Positions 28,178 through 36,890 of a DNA stretch of 64,000 bases are shown one piece after another. The stretch's first letter is position 1, and the number at the start of each line of letters is the position of its first letter. The position numbers and the translations under genes are program-made. Under the pieces are notes generated by a model. The model worked only from the letters and a program-made list of their open reading frames with translations, searched no databases and was not told the DNA's origin. Source of the DNA: Pseudoalteromonas sp. '520P1 No. 423' (GTDB lineage: Bacteria; Pseudomonadota; Gammaproteobacteria; Enterobacterales; Alteromonadaceae). The stretch spans positions 806,001 to 870,000 of the forward strand of contig NZ_BBZB01000002.1 in assembly GCF_001269985.1 (NCBI RefSeq), written 5' to 3'.

Positions 28178-29506
28178 TTATTTAATCTGTTTTTTGTTAT
28201 TTTTAAGATAAATAACAGCTTGAACGCCTTGCTGATCAGTGCGATTTTGTAACGAAAGTTTACCGCCTTGCTGTTCTAACATATTACGAGATAAACTTAG
28301 ACCAATGCCTTTACCTGTTTTTTTTGTGGTATAAAAGGGCACAAATAAATCATCAAAATTGCTGATCCCAGAGCCACTATCAATCACCATTAGTTCAACG
28401 CCGTTATCTTTTTCTTTGCTTTGTAAAAGCACACTTTGACCGGTTTTACTGGCTTCAATCGCATTTTTTATTAAATTTACTAAAACCTGTTCCAGTAAAA
28501 CTTTATCTGCAATCACTTGTTTTGCCATTATGTTAATTTCAATATTAGTATCGAACAAAGTCAAAATACGATCAAAACACGCTTGTACAGATATGAGCTC
28601 TAAATGTACTTCATAATCTTTTGCTAAAGAGGCATAACGATTAACAAAGGTCATTAAACCACTACTGCGTGTGGCAATCACATCTAGCGCTTGGCATACG
28701 TCTTTATCTTCAGGCTTAAGCACATCTGATAAAGATTCAGCTAAAGATTTGATAGGTGAAAGAGAATTATTTATTTCATGACTCAATACACGCGTCATTT
28801 TATGCCAAGCTGCTTGCTCTGTTTGATATACTATTTGTTCAATATTAGTAAGTACAACAAGCTGATATTGATCATTTTTCATTGTAAACTGGCTATGCCT
28901 TAACTGCCATTTTTCTGTTAGCTGTTGATCTTGTAACTGCCAAGGAGATTTATTATTTTGTAGGTTATTTGTTTGTTTAAATCCTAACTTTTGTGCTTGA
29001 GTTCCTTTAATATTTTGCCATGGTTGTCCGTACCAACTTGAAAAGGCATCATTGGCATGTTGTAATCGATTAGATGCATCAAATACGCCTATCGGACTGG
29101 CCAATTGCTCTATTAGTCTGAGCACTAAAACAGCTTGTTGATCGTATTGATGTTTTCGAGTTTGTAATTCATCTGCCATTAGTGCAACTTCATCACTGAG
29201 CATTTTTATTGCACCATGATTAAACTCAGGGTTGGCTCTTAAAGAATAATCTTCTTGGCGTACAGCTTCTAAAACTGAAGATATATTAAAAAAAGGTGCT
29301 AACAAGGTTTGCCTTGCTTGCCAAAAAAAAACCCCTAAAATAATGCAAGTAAAAACGGTTACACTAACAAAAGTAAGTAATGGTGCCTGCGTTATAAGTA
29401 ACAGCGCCAATAATAAGCCTATAACAACTAAGGTGAGGCCTATCGCACTTAAGCTAAGAAATTGCTCTAATGATTTAAATTTAAAACGGGCAGCTTTATT
29501 ATTCAC
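28178..29506 (-). CDS. NtrY-like sensor histidine kinase
   Basis: This 442-residue membrane kinase has two N-terminal TM helices (about 15-40 and 45-70), then a HAMP-like segment, a PAS-like domain (LIEQLASPIGVFDASNRLQHANDAF), the H-box VLSHEINNSLSPIKSL with phospho-acceptor H243, N-box NLIKNAIEAS, DSGSGI and GKGIGLSLSR. The first codon is GTG. It lies 17 bases after the response regulator gene and is its evident partner. Almost no periplasmic loop is seen between the TM helices, so it probably senses an intramembrane or cytoplasmic signal, as kinases linked to antimicrobial exporters often do. Confidence 0.88.
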   Translation of the reverse strand: MNNKAARFKFKSLEQFLSLSAIGLTLVVIGLLLALLLITQAPLLTFVSVTVFTCIILGVFFWQARQTLLAPFFNISSVLEAVRQEDYSLRANPEFNHGAIKMLSDEVALMADELQTRKHQYDQQAVLVLRLIEQLASPIGVFDASNRLQHANDAFSSWYGQPWQNIKGTQAQKLGFKQTNNLQNNKSPWQLQDQQLTEKWQLRHSQFTMKNDQYQLVVLTNIEQIVYQTEQAAWHKMTRVLSHEINNSLSPIKSLAESLSDVLKPEDKDVCQALDVIATRSSGLMTFVNRYASLAKDYEVHLELISVQACFDRILTLFDTNIEINIMAKQVIADKVLLEQVLVNLIKNAIEASKTGQSVLLQSKEKDNGVELMVIDSGSGISNFDDLFVPFYTTKKTGKGIGLSLSRNMLEQQGGKLSLQNRTDQQGVQAVIYLKNNKKQIK

Positions 29507-29523
29507 TTTGGTACCTAAATGAT

Positions 29524-30930
29524 TTAAAAGTTAAACTTGTCAAGGCGTCGATAAATTGCACTTTTGCTGATCCCAAGTAATGCGGCGGCATCTTCTACAT
29601 TATTTTTTGTTTGTAACATGGCCATTTTGAGTAATTTTTTTTCTGCCTCTTCTAAAGTCATAATGCTGAGTCCAGTACCATTATTTTGCTCTGATTGAAT
29701 AACTGAGTTTTGATTATTCACATCTTTTATATCTGTGTTTTTACTTAGTTTAAAAGCTAATTCGTGGGTTTCTATTATGCCAGAATCATTCATTAATACT
29801 GCGCGGGCCATCATATGGCTAAGCTCTCTGACGTTGCCTGGCCAAGAATAATGGCATAAATGAGTTTGAGCATTTTGAGTAAGGGTCGGTTCAGGTAATT
29901 GATATTTTTCACTATGTTGTTTTATGAAATATTCCGCCAAAGGGATAATATCATCGACACGATTTCTAAGGGCTGGTACTTCAAGTTCAATGGTATTGAG
30001 CCTAAAATATAAATCAGTACGAAAGGCGCCTTGGTCTATTAAGGTTTCAAAGTCGGCATTTGATGCACAAATGATGCGACAATTGGCTTTATAGGTGTGA
30101 TTATCACCGACACGTTCAAATTCATTGGACTCTAATACTCTTAATAACTTGGCTTGTTGCGCCAAGGCTAAAGTTCCAATTTCATCTAAAAATAAAGTAC
30201 CATTATTGGCTGCTTCAAAGCGACCAATGCGATCTTGTTTGGCATCGGTAAACGCGCCTTTTTTATGGCCAAATAACTCACTTTCAAATAATGTTTCTGT
30301 AATTGCGCCAACATTAACATTGATACACTGACCTTTTCGGAGTGATGCGTGATGGATAAACTGTGCAATACAGCTTTTTCCTGTGCCATTTTCACCTCTT
30401 AAAAATACTGTCGCATCAGTTTTAGCAATACGCATAAGTTGCTTTTTAAGCTGTTGCATTTCATTGCTGTGCCATAAAAGAGGATTGTGTTTGCTGGGTG
30501 AATCAGATAATTGTTGCGGCTTGCTCGGCGCACTTTGTTGGCGCGCAATATCTGCCAATGCTAATTGCTTTTTAACCATCATAACCACCGCATGGTTATC
30601 CCAAGGTTTAGCAAAAAAATCTTTGGCACCTAGTTGCATTGCTTCTACAGCGAGATTGACACTAGACCAAGCTGTCATGGCAATGATGGGTGGGCTTGTG
30701 TTTGATGTTTGGTCTCGTAAAAAGTTGAGTCCTTCTTCACCGGATGTGGTATCAAACTCATAGTTCATATCAAGTAAAACTAAATCGATGTTATTCTGGC
30801 TTAGCAAGTCTTTAGCTGTTGCTAAGTCTTCAGCTTCTAAAATTCTATAGCCATGGTTTTTGAGTAAGAATTTTAAGCTAATTCTTACATCGCCTTTATC
30901 ATCTACGATTAAAATGGTTTTTACTGTCAT
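29524..30930 (-). CDS. Sigma-54-dependent response regulator (NtrC family)
   Basis: The product has 468 residues: an N-terminal receiver with phospho-acceptor D54 (LVLLDMNYEFD), a central AAA+ sigma-54 activation domain (GENGTGKS Walker A; GTLFLDEIG Walker B; ESELFGHKKGAFTDA) and a C-terminal Fis-type HTH (VEDAAALLGISKSAIYRRL). The sigma-54-contacting loop reads GAFTDA instead of the canonical GAFTGA. It is adjacent to the kinase downstream and to the ABC exporter upstream, whose operon has a sigma-54-like promoter. The likely role is phosphorylation-dependent activation of that exporter. Confidence 0.9.
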   Translation of the reverse strand: MTVKTILIVDDKGDVRISLKFLLKNHGYRILEAEDLATAKDLLSQNNIDLVLLDMNYEFDTTSGEEGLNFLRDQTSNTSPPIIAMTAWSSVNLAVEAMQLGAKDFFAKPWDNHAVVMMVKKQLALADIARQQSAPSKPQQLSDSPSKHNPLLWHSNEMQQLKKQLMRIAKTDATVFLRGENGTGKSCIAQFIHHASLRKGQCINVNVGAITETLFESELFGHKKGAFTDAKQDRIGRFEAANNGTLFLDEIGTLALAQQAKLLRVLESNEFERVGDNHTYKANCRIICASNADFETLIDQGAFRTDLYFRLNTIELEVPALRNRVDDIIPLAEYFIKQHSEKYQLPEPTLTQNAQTHLCHYSWPGNVRELSHMMARAVLMNDSGIIETHELAFKLSKNTDIKDVNNQNSVIQSEQNNGTGLSIMTLEEAEKKLLKMAMLQTKNNVEDAAALLGISKSAIYRRLDKFNF

Positions 30931-31055
30931 GACGTTATCTTTTTTAAAAGTGAAGCTTATGTAAACTGCATTGTTTATTTGAATTTTATGTTTGATTATC
31001 AGTTATTTACTATCTAATCAGTATTTTATGTTATCAGCTTTATTTAAAAACACAA

Positions 31056-31083
31056 AGCTTGGCCTAAAACCATAGGCCAAGCT
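31056..31083 (-). terminator. Terminator after the ABC permease gene
   Basis: AGCTTGGCCT - ATGGTTTT - AGGCCAAGCT on the minus strand is followed by TTGTGTTTTT. It lies 8 bases beyond the permease stop and separates the exporter operon from the regulator genes. Confidence 0.8.
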
Positions 31084-31090
31084 ATCGGTT

Positions 31091-33499
31091 TTATTCGCTT
31101 CTGAGCGCTTTTAATGGGTCGTCTATTACTACTTTTCTAACAGGTAGATAGCAAGCTAAAACTGAAATACTCATAATGACTGGCAAAGCGATTAATAAAG
31201 AAGTTAAATCAAGATTGATATTAGCTTGCCAAAATTTATCATTTAATAAATAGGTGATACATGCAAGACAACATCCGCTTAATACGCCAATAAACACAGG
31301 TTTGATATTTTGCTTAATTACCATTTTAATCACTGTATGTGTATGCGCACCTAAAGATAAATGTATGCCCAGCTCATAACGTCGCATTAATACACTGTAG
31401 CTTAAAACACCATATACCCCACCAGCAGCTAAACTTAATGCCAATAAAATGAGGCTGATTGTTAATAATGCTGTCAGTTGTGTTTCTCTTAAACGAATAT
31501 CTAACAATTCATTTAAACTGCTAAATTGTGAGATACTTAGGTTAGGATCAATACCTTTGAGCAATGATTTAACTTGTTGAGTTTTTAATGGCGCCGTTGT
31601 TTTGATCTTAAAGCCTAAGCGTGTTGGTGAATACGGTAAATAAAATCGTTCAGTCGCATAGCTACTTCTTCGGTCGGGTACATAAATATCACGTACCACA
31701 CCCACAACAGTTAAAGGTGTATTTATTTCAGTTTGTAATACCTTACCAACCGCTAACTCATCATTAAAAAGACGCTTAGCTAATGATTCACTGACTATCA
31801 CCTCTGCAGGTGCAGGTTGTTCACCTGATATTGGTGTAAATCCTGTGCCGTTAACAAATTCATGCTGAAGTAGTGCAAAGCTATTTGTATCAAAAAAGCC
31901 AACACTAAAGATCCCTAACATAGTATTTTTGACATCATATAAGTAAATCTCCCACCCCATATGTAAGGGAGTAACAGCTGTTTTAGCAACATCATTGACT
32001 TGTGCTTCAGCTCTTAGGGTTGATTTGATTTCATTTGATAAAGTTAAGTATTGCGTTCTTTCAAGGCTACCAGCATCAACACGTAAATAATGGACGTTTT
32101 TACTATTAAAACCTATGTCTTGATTTAATCTATTGATTGCTGGCGTTAATACTGATGTAGCACCAAATAATAATAGAGTAGCGAAACCTATTTGGCTAGC
32201 AACTAAAACATTACGAGTAAAATGAGATATTTGAGCGCCTGTGCCTTTTCCGCTGCTATGTAAATGGTTGTTAAGTTGTGAATAATCTACTTGTTTTGCA
32301 CCGATCCAGGCCATAATAAAAGCAATGAATAAGCTAATAAAGGCACTGATGAAGATAGTCATTTCATCAAGCTCTAAACGTTGTAAGCGCGTAAACATAT
32401 ATTGTAAGTCAGCGTCTAACCATACCATGATCCAACCAGCTAAAATAAGACCAAATAAACAAGCTGTTAGACATAATATTAATGCTTCAGCAAACATGCT
32501 CATAAATACGTGTTTCGGTTGTGCGCCAAGAGCAGCTTGTATGGCCATTACATTTTGTTTTTGAGCAGCACGAGACAAAAATAAATTGGTTAAGTTACTA
32601 ATCGCGATCAGTAACAGTGTAATCACACCAGCGAGTAAAATGAGTGCCATATCTGTGCTACGTGCAATAATTTTTTGTTTCAAAGGTAAAAACTGCGCAC
32701 CTATGCTGGTATTAGCGGCGACACCTTCTCTTCCTTGATATAAGGCATTTATTTGTGGGCCAAGTTCACTATTTGCTTGTGTTAAACTCACGCCTGTTTT
32801 TAATCGCGCAATACCGTTTATGCCTCCTGTGATACTATCCCAATTTGAAGTAAGAGAGACTTCTTCATCAAAACTGATGAAAGCATCAACTGGAAAACTG
32901 CCAAATACTTCAGGAGCAACAAAATCTTCACTTGTTACACCTATTATTTGATAGCGGCTTTGTCCTAATTGCGTATATTGCCCTACGATATCAGATAGGC
33001 CTTTAAAGTGTTTTTGCCAGCTTTTATAGCTTAAAATAATCACTTTTTGCTTATCATTAATGCCCTCATTGTCATTGAAATATCGTCCTAAATGCATGGC
33101 AGGACGAAGTAGACTAAAGTACTCAGGGGTGACGCGCATACCATCTAAATACGGGGCTTGTGCTAAATCTGTTAATCTATCACCAAATAATGACATCAGT
33201 GCCATTTCATCTATCACAGTATCATTGCTGTAAATGTGAAATTGCGCAGATAGAATTTGAAAACCGTATTGCGTTTCGCCATTGATGGTTTCACTTTGAT
33301 CTGTTGTTATTAAATTGTCGGCATTTGGGTAAGGCAGTGGTTTACTCAGTACTAAATAGTTAATATTTAGTACTACAGCCAGTGCAGCTAACGTTAAAGA
33401 TAAAGTAGCAATAACCGTAAAACTAAAGCCTGGTAACTTAAGTAAGTTGATAAATGCCAGTTTGATGTCTTGCTTAAAGAAGCTTTTAATTAAATTCAT
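31091..33499 (-). CDS. MacB-like ABC transporter permease (FtsX/MacB_PCD)
   Basis: The 802-residue permease has two repeats of a MacB_PCD periplasmic domain plus FtsX-type TM bundle. TM1 is near residue 25 (FSFTVIATLSLTLAALAVVL), and clusters of TM helices are near 280-400 and 680-790. FtsX motifs include GAQPKHVF and LGAHTHTVIKM. The start overlaps the ATPase stop by 4 bases (ATGA). Two full FtsX halves in one polypeptide match the macrolide/peptide exporter type found beside sigma-54 two-component systems. The substrate is probably a toxic peptide or hydrophobic compound (inference). Confidence 0.88.
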   Translation of the reverse strand: MNLIKSFFKQDIKLAFINLLKLPGFSFTVIATLSLTLAALAVVLNINYLVLSKPLPYPNADNLITTDQSETINGETQYGFQILSAQFHIYSNDTVIDEMALMSLFGDRLTDLAQAPYLDGMRVTPEYFSLLRPAMHLGRYFNDNEGINDKQKVIILSYKSWQKHFKGLSDIVGQYTQLGQSRYQIIGVTSEDFVAPEVFGSFPVDAFISFDEEVSLTSNWDSITGGINGIARLKTGVSLTQANSELGPQINALYQGREGVAANTSIGAQFLPLKQKIIARSTDMALILLAGVITLLLIAISNLTNLFLSRAAQKQNVMAIQAALGAQPKHVFMSMFAEALILCLTACLFGLILAGWIMVWLDADLQYMFTRLQRLELDEMTIFISAFISLFIAFIMAWIGAKQVDYSQLNNHLHSSGKGTGAQISHFTRNVLVASQIGFATLLLFGATSVLTPAINRLNQDIGFNSKNVHYLRVDAGSLERTQYLTLSNEIKSTLRAEAQVNDVAKTAVTPLHMGWEIYLYDVKNTMLGIFSVGFFDTNSFALLQHEFVNGTGFTPISGEQPAPAEVIVSESLAKRLFNDELAVGKVLQTEINTPLTVVGVVRDIYVPDRRSSYATERFYLPYSPTRLGFKIKTTAPLKTQQVKSLLKGIDPNLSISQFSSLNELLDIRLRETQLTALLTISLILLALSLAAGGVYGVLSYSVLMRRYELGIHLSLGAHTHTVIKMVIKQNIKPVFIGVLSGCCLACITYLLNDKFWQANINLDLTSLLIALPVIMSISVLACYLPVRKVVIDDPLKALRSE

Positions 33500-34203
33500 A
33501 CTGCCAGCTCCATTTTTAGCTCATCAGCCATAATGCCATCAAGTAAATGCAGTTTGCGTGTCGCAAAATCAGCATAGCGAGGGTCGTGTGTTACCATGCA
33601 AATGGTTGTACCCGAACGGTTTAATTCTGCCAACATTTGCATAATAGCATCACCATTTGTTGAATCTAAGTTACCTGTTGGTTCATCTACTAATAGAATA
33701 TCAGGATTGTTAACAAGCGCTCTTGCAATGGCAATGCGTTGCTGTTGTCCACCAGATAGCTGATTTGGTTTATGTTGTGCTCTGTGACTCATTTTTACTT
33801 TTTCAAGACACTCTTTTACGCGATTATTAACCTCTATATCGCTTAACGCATCCGCTCTATATCTCAATGGCAGTGCAATATTGTCATAAACGCTCAGTTC
33901 ATCAATTAAATTAAAAGATTGAAAAACAAATCCGATATGTGCATTGCGCAATGTGGCACGTTCATTAATCGTTAAAGCACTGGCATCTTGTCCTGCGAGG
34001 ATAAATTGACCTGATGTTGGTGCATCTAATAAACCCAGCAAAGTGAGTAGGGTGGATTTACCACAACCTGAGGGTCCAGAAATTGACACATAATCACCAT
34101 CAAAAATCTCTAAGTCGACACCTTGTAGGGCATGGGTTTGCATCTCGCTAGTTACGAAAGTTTTAGTGATCCCAGTCATTTTTAGTTTGCTAATTTGATT
34201 CAT
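33496..34203 (-). CDS. ABC transporter ATP-binding protein (MacB/LolD type)
   Basis: The product has 235 residues, with Walker A GPSGCGKSTLL, the Q-loop region FVFQSFNLIDELSVYDNI, signature LSGGQQQRIAIARAL, Walker B ILLVDEPTGNLD and H-loop MVTHDPRYA. This sequence type belongs to the LolD/MacB ATPases that work with FtsX-fold permeases as mechanotransmitters. It lies between the adaptor and permease genes in one operon. Confidence 0.93.
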   Translation of the reverse strand: MNQISKLKMTGITKTFVTSEMQTHALQGVDLEIFDGDYVSISGPSGCGKSTLLTLLGLLDAPTSGQFILAGQDASALTINERATLRNAHIGFVFQSFNLIDELSVYDNIALPLRYRADALSDIEVNNRVKECLEKVKMSHRAQHKPNQLSGGQQQRIAIARALVNNPDILLVDEPTGNLDSTNGDAIMQMLAELNRSGTTICMVTHDPRYADFATRKLHLLDGIMADELKMELAV

Positions 34204-34240
34204 TTTGATTCCTTTATTTTTATAGATTTTTATTTAGCGA

Positions 34241-35482
34241 TTACATCAAAGTTAGGGTCGAATGTGCATGCCAGCGAGACATATCCGACAGTATAAACTG
34301 CTCAGCAGCTTTAGCACCGGAAATGATTTCAATTTTATCATGGGTTTGCGCACCAAACTGCAATTTGATCTGTTTGGCTTCATCGATACTTTGATTTAAT
34401 CTGAAAAGGTGAGCGCTTTGGTCTTGTTCAACACCGATCGGTTTATTGATATAAAGTATATTCTTGCGAAGTCCGGTATCTATTTTTCCTTGGATATTTA
34501 ACTCAGGTCTCGCGTTGTGTGTCAAAGCACTGTTTAAAACGACTTCAACTTCAACACTGCCATTGTTGATCACGGGATCAATTCGGCTTACAACGCCATT
34601 TATGATCCCACCTCGGGTATCTATTGCGACATTTTGTGACAGCTTAACTTGCTGCATTGTTGACTGAGGTACACTTAAAAGGGCGTACAATTGATCTGTG
34701 CTACCAACCAAAGCCAGTTGTTGGCCAAAACTGACGCTTTGCCCTATCTCAACACTTAAAGATTGCACGACTCCTGTGATCCCCGCTGTTACCGTTAAAG
34801 CGTGAAATTGTGATTGTGCTACATTTTGAATTTCTTTTTGCGCATCTATATTGGATTGTGCAATTTTAAGATTGGCAATATGCAACGCTCTGAGCTGTTC
34901 AATACGTTGTTGCTCTATTTTTAATCGTCTTGTTAATTGGCGATGTTCTAATAAACTACGCTGATAATCGATATTAGAAACAATGCCTTTATCAATTAGT
35001 TGTTGTTGTGCGTTAACCTCCAGCGCTGCGCTCTCTAAAGAAGAACGTAAAGTTTCTAGTTGTGCTTTTTGCGCAAGTAACTCACGTTTTTGATTGATTT
35101 CAAGTTGAGTGAATTGATTTTGACTTTGATTAACGCTGCGTTTGGCCTCTGAGAGTGCTTGCGATATCAGTGGATCGGTTAATTTTAGTATTACACTGCC
35201 AGATTCGACCAAAGCACCTGGCTTTAATATAATTTTATCTACTGTAGCATTACTTTTAGCTGTTAATAGTCGAGAAGTTTTTGATTTTAAACGACCATAT
35301 GCAGATACATGTAATTGTAAATCGCCACGTTGTACTGTACCGGTCCAGATATCATTCTTGTTTACTTTACTCGCACCACTTGGTTGTAATACAAGCCATA
35401 AGATGAGCGAAAATAATATGATTGAGAGGCTTGCCCACTTTAGCCTATTTGATTTTTTATTCTGAGTTACTTTAACGTCCAT
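34241..35482 (-). CDS. HlyD/MacA-family periplasmic adaptor of the ABC exporter
   Basis: The product has 413 residues: a single N-terminal TM (LKWASLSIILFSLILWLVLQ), a biotinyl-lipoyl-like beta domain, a long coiled coil (about 110-215, SVNQSQNQFTQLEINQKRELL onwards) and a second lipoyl half with beta-barrel (VTAGITGVVQSLSVEIGQSV). The adaptor would connect the MacB-like permease to an outer-membrane TolC channel, which is not encoded here. AAGGAAT precedes the ATG. First gene of the operon, 37 bases downstream of a sigma-54-like promoter. Confidence 0.9.
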   Translation of the reverse strand: MDVKVTQNKKSNRLKWASLSIILFSLILWLVLQPSGASKVNKNDIWTGTVQRGDLQLHVSAYGRLKSKTSRLLTAKSNATVDKIILKPGALVESGSVILKLTDPLISQALSEAKRSVNQSQNQFTQLEINQKRELLAQKAQLETLRSSLESAALEVNAQQQLIDKGIVSNIDYQRSLLEHRQLTRRLKIEQQRIEQLRALHIANLKIAQSNIDAQKEIQNVAQSQFHALTVTAGITGVVQSLSVEIGQSVSFGQQLALVGSTDQLYALLSVPQSTMQQVKLSQNVAIDTRGGIINGVVSRIDPVINNGSVEVEVVLNSALTHNARPELNIQGKIDTGLRKNILYINKPIGVEQDQSAHLFRLNQSIDEAKQIKLQFGAQTHDKIEIISGAKAAEQFILSDMSRWHAHSTLTLM

Positions 35483-35518
35483 CTGATATTCCTTACTATC
35501 AAGTATGAAATATCTATA

Positions 35519-35534
35519 TCAAGTGCTGTGCCAA
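35519..35534 (-). promoter_or_regulatory. Probable sigma-54 promoter of the exporter operon
   Basis: The minus strand reads TTGGCAC-AGCAC-TTGAT. The -24 element TTGGCAC is perfect and the 5-base spacing to TTG is correct; the -12 element is TTGA instead of TTGC. It lies 37 bases before the adaptor ATG, giving a short leader. An NtrC-type activator encoded in the same cluster supports it. Further upstream, CGACAAAA (35606) and TTTTGTCG (35680) form an inverted pair that could be activator sites; that part is speculative. Confidence 0.6.
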
Positions 35535-35708
35535 TGTGTAAGTTATTATATTTAAAGGAATATTATTGAGTTTATATTTTGTTTTTTAATCTGGTTTTAC
35601 GAAATCGACAAAAATTCCCGAAATCAAAAAGATCAATTATAAATGAATTGATATAAAGTCGATGGAAAATATTACAGAGTTTTGTCGGCTAAACTACTGA
35701 AGTGGAGG

Positions 35709-35924
35709 ATGCAATCAAGTCATACAGTTGCTAGTGCAGCAGGATTTACTCTACTTTCATTTGCAGCTACTGCAGGTTACTGGGATTTTGCGGTATAGGG
35801 TTATGTTGACGACAGCGGCAAAGTTGTAGGTACCTATTACAGACCTTGTTTTGGCAGAAAAGGAGTGCTGCGAGGTGTGAAAACTGATAAGAAGATACTT
35901 ATTGAAACTGGTACTTGTAAATAG
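35709..35924 (+). pseudogene. Small secreted protein gene interrupted by TAG (DUF6289-like)
   Basis: The frame from ATG 35709 runs 72 codons to TAG 35922-35924, but an in-frame TAG lies at 35796-35798. The first 29 residues look like a signal peptide (VASAAGFTLLSFAATAGYW). After the stop come GYVDDSGKVVGTYYRPCFG and a second Cys at the end (TGTCK). The layout resembles the small two-Cys secreted protein just downstream. It is a broken gene unless the TAG is read through. Confidence 0.6.
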
Positions 35925-35948
35925 TTTAAATAAAAATTTGGCATCATT

Positions 35949-36191
35949 ATGAAATTAACAATAAAAACAGGTTTAATTGTTGTGCTAAGCGTTTTAGGTA
36001 CATCTGCTGCATTCGCTGCATGGTATCCAAGTAATCATCAAGAAAGGCAATATTATCATGATGTGGCTAAAACACAGCATGCAGGATATACCATTCAATG
36101 GTGTAGTGGTAGTTTTAGCAAATATGGCCAGATCACAGAACATTATACAATTGAAGAAAACTTTCCTTGTAGAGGTGATGGCTTAAATTAA
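35949..36191 (+). CDS. Small secreted Cys-containing protein (DUF6289-like)
   Basis: This 80-residue protein has a clear signal peptide (MKLTIKTGLIVVLSVLGTSAAFAA, cleavage after AFA) and a mature part of about 56 residues with two cysteines (IQWCSGSF and FPCRG). The YYHD...GYTIQWCSG..SKYGQITEHYTIEENFPC pattern resembles the DUF6289 family of small exported proteins. Function unknown. It lies 24 bases after the broken sibling gene and is probably transcribed with it. Confidence 0.75.
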   Translation: MKLTIKTGLIVVLSVLGTSAAFAAWYPSNHQERQYYHDVAKTQHAGYTIQWCSGSFSKYGQITEHYTIEENFPCRGDGLN

Positions 36192-36211
36192 ATGGGTTTC
36201 TATTAAAAATT

Positions 36212-36241
36212 TACAGCCACTATATAGCTTTAGTGGCTGTA
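36212..36241. terminator. Hairpin after the small secreted protein gene
   Basis: ACAGCCACTA - TATAGCTT - TAGTGGCTGT has a 10-bp stem with AAAATTT on the left, so the T-run is on the minus strand. It lies about 20 bases after the upstream stop and is probably a transcription end signal. The GTG that opens the next ORF lies inside the right arm. Confidence 0.55.
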
Positions 36242-36586
36242 AAATATAATCTGATTGACCTTATTTTAAGAAGGCCAATTGGTTTAGACTCAGTTGTAAT
36301 AGATCAAGTATATGAATATACAACTGATGGTGTAACTTGGTTACCAATTCCTGGCGCAACATATCAACTTGAAAAAGGAGTAAGAGTTCATGGCGGAAAC
36401 AATGTTTTTTATTTCAGTAAACAGAGTGTTGGTAATATCTCAAATAACTTTCATTTTGAAGTTGAGTATGCCATTGGCCCAGTTGTTAATACGCACCTAA
36501 CGAGAATAGGAGTGATTCCATTTCGCTATTGTACTATTGCTAATTTAAGTGACTATACAAGTCGGGTTGTAAGGCTTAGACAGTAA
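36233..36586 (+). CDS. Uncertain ORF, 117 aa, possibly a gene remnant
   Basis: The frame from GTG 36233 is open for 117 codons with plausible composition (TTDGVTWLPIPGATYQLEKG, HGGNNVFYF, HLTRIGVIPFRYC). It has no signal peptide and no good ribosome-binding site, and the GTG lies inside a hairpin. A hairpin GGGGTCA/TGACCCC at 36593-36611 follows its stop. It could be the C-terminal part of a decayed beta-rich surface protein. I do not recognise a family. Confidence 0.35.
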   Translation: MAVKYNLIDLILRRPIGLDSVVIDQVYEYTTDGVTWLPIPGATYQLEKGVRVHGGNNVFYFSKQSVGNISNNFHFEVEYAIGPVVNTHLTRIGVIPFRYCTIANLSDYTSRVVRLRQ

Positions 36587-36623
36587 TGAGCAGGGGTCAA
36601 TTAATGACCCCTTAAGAAAGAAT

Positions 36624-36890
36624 TTAATTTGTAACAGTTTTAAGTATTTTAAGCTTAAGCCAGTCTTTAAATATTTTGGACTGAGTATTTTCCTGGTCAA
36701 TCACTTGACAATCATTGGCTTCTTTTAAATCAGAAAAACAATAATCGATCGCTGCTTTATCAGCTTTAGCTTGATTGGAAAATCCATATGAATAGCCATA
36801 ATCACCACTTTCGGAAATAGCCCAGCTTTTAAAACCCTTTTCACCTTTATATTCTTTTAAATGACCTGCTAATTCAATAAGGTAGTTTAG
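36624..36890 (-). pseudogene. Severed C-terminal domain of the DUF1570-like lipoprotein
   Basis: Beyond the TAA at 36891-36893 the same frame stays open for 88 sense codons to a TAA at 36624-36626. It reads LNYLIELAGHLKEYKG, GFKSWAISESGDYGYSYGFSN, AAIDYCFSDLKEANDCQVIDQ and ends KILKTVTN. This looks like a DUF4189-like module (alternating small residues and two Cys). No start codon or ribosome-binding site precedes it, so it was probably part of the upstream protein before a nonsense mutation. Confidence 0.6.

Noticed and set aside
30125..30763. Plus-strand ORFs inside the sigma-54 regulator gene
   Set aside because: They lie fully within a well-supported gene on the other strand and show no domain.
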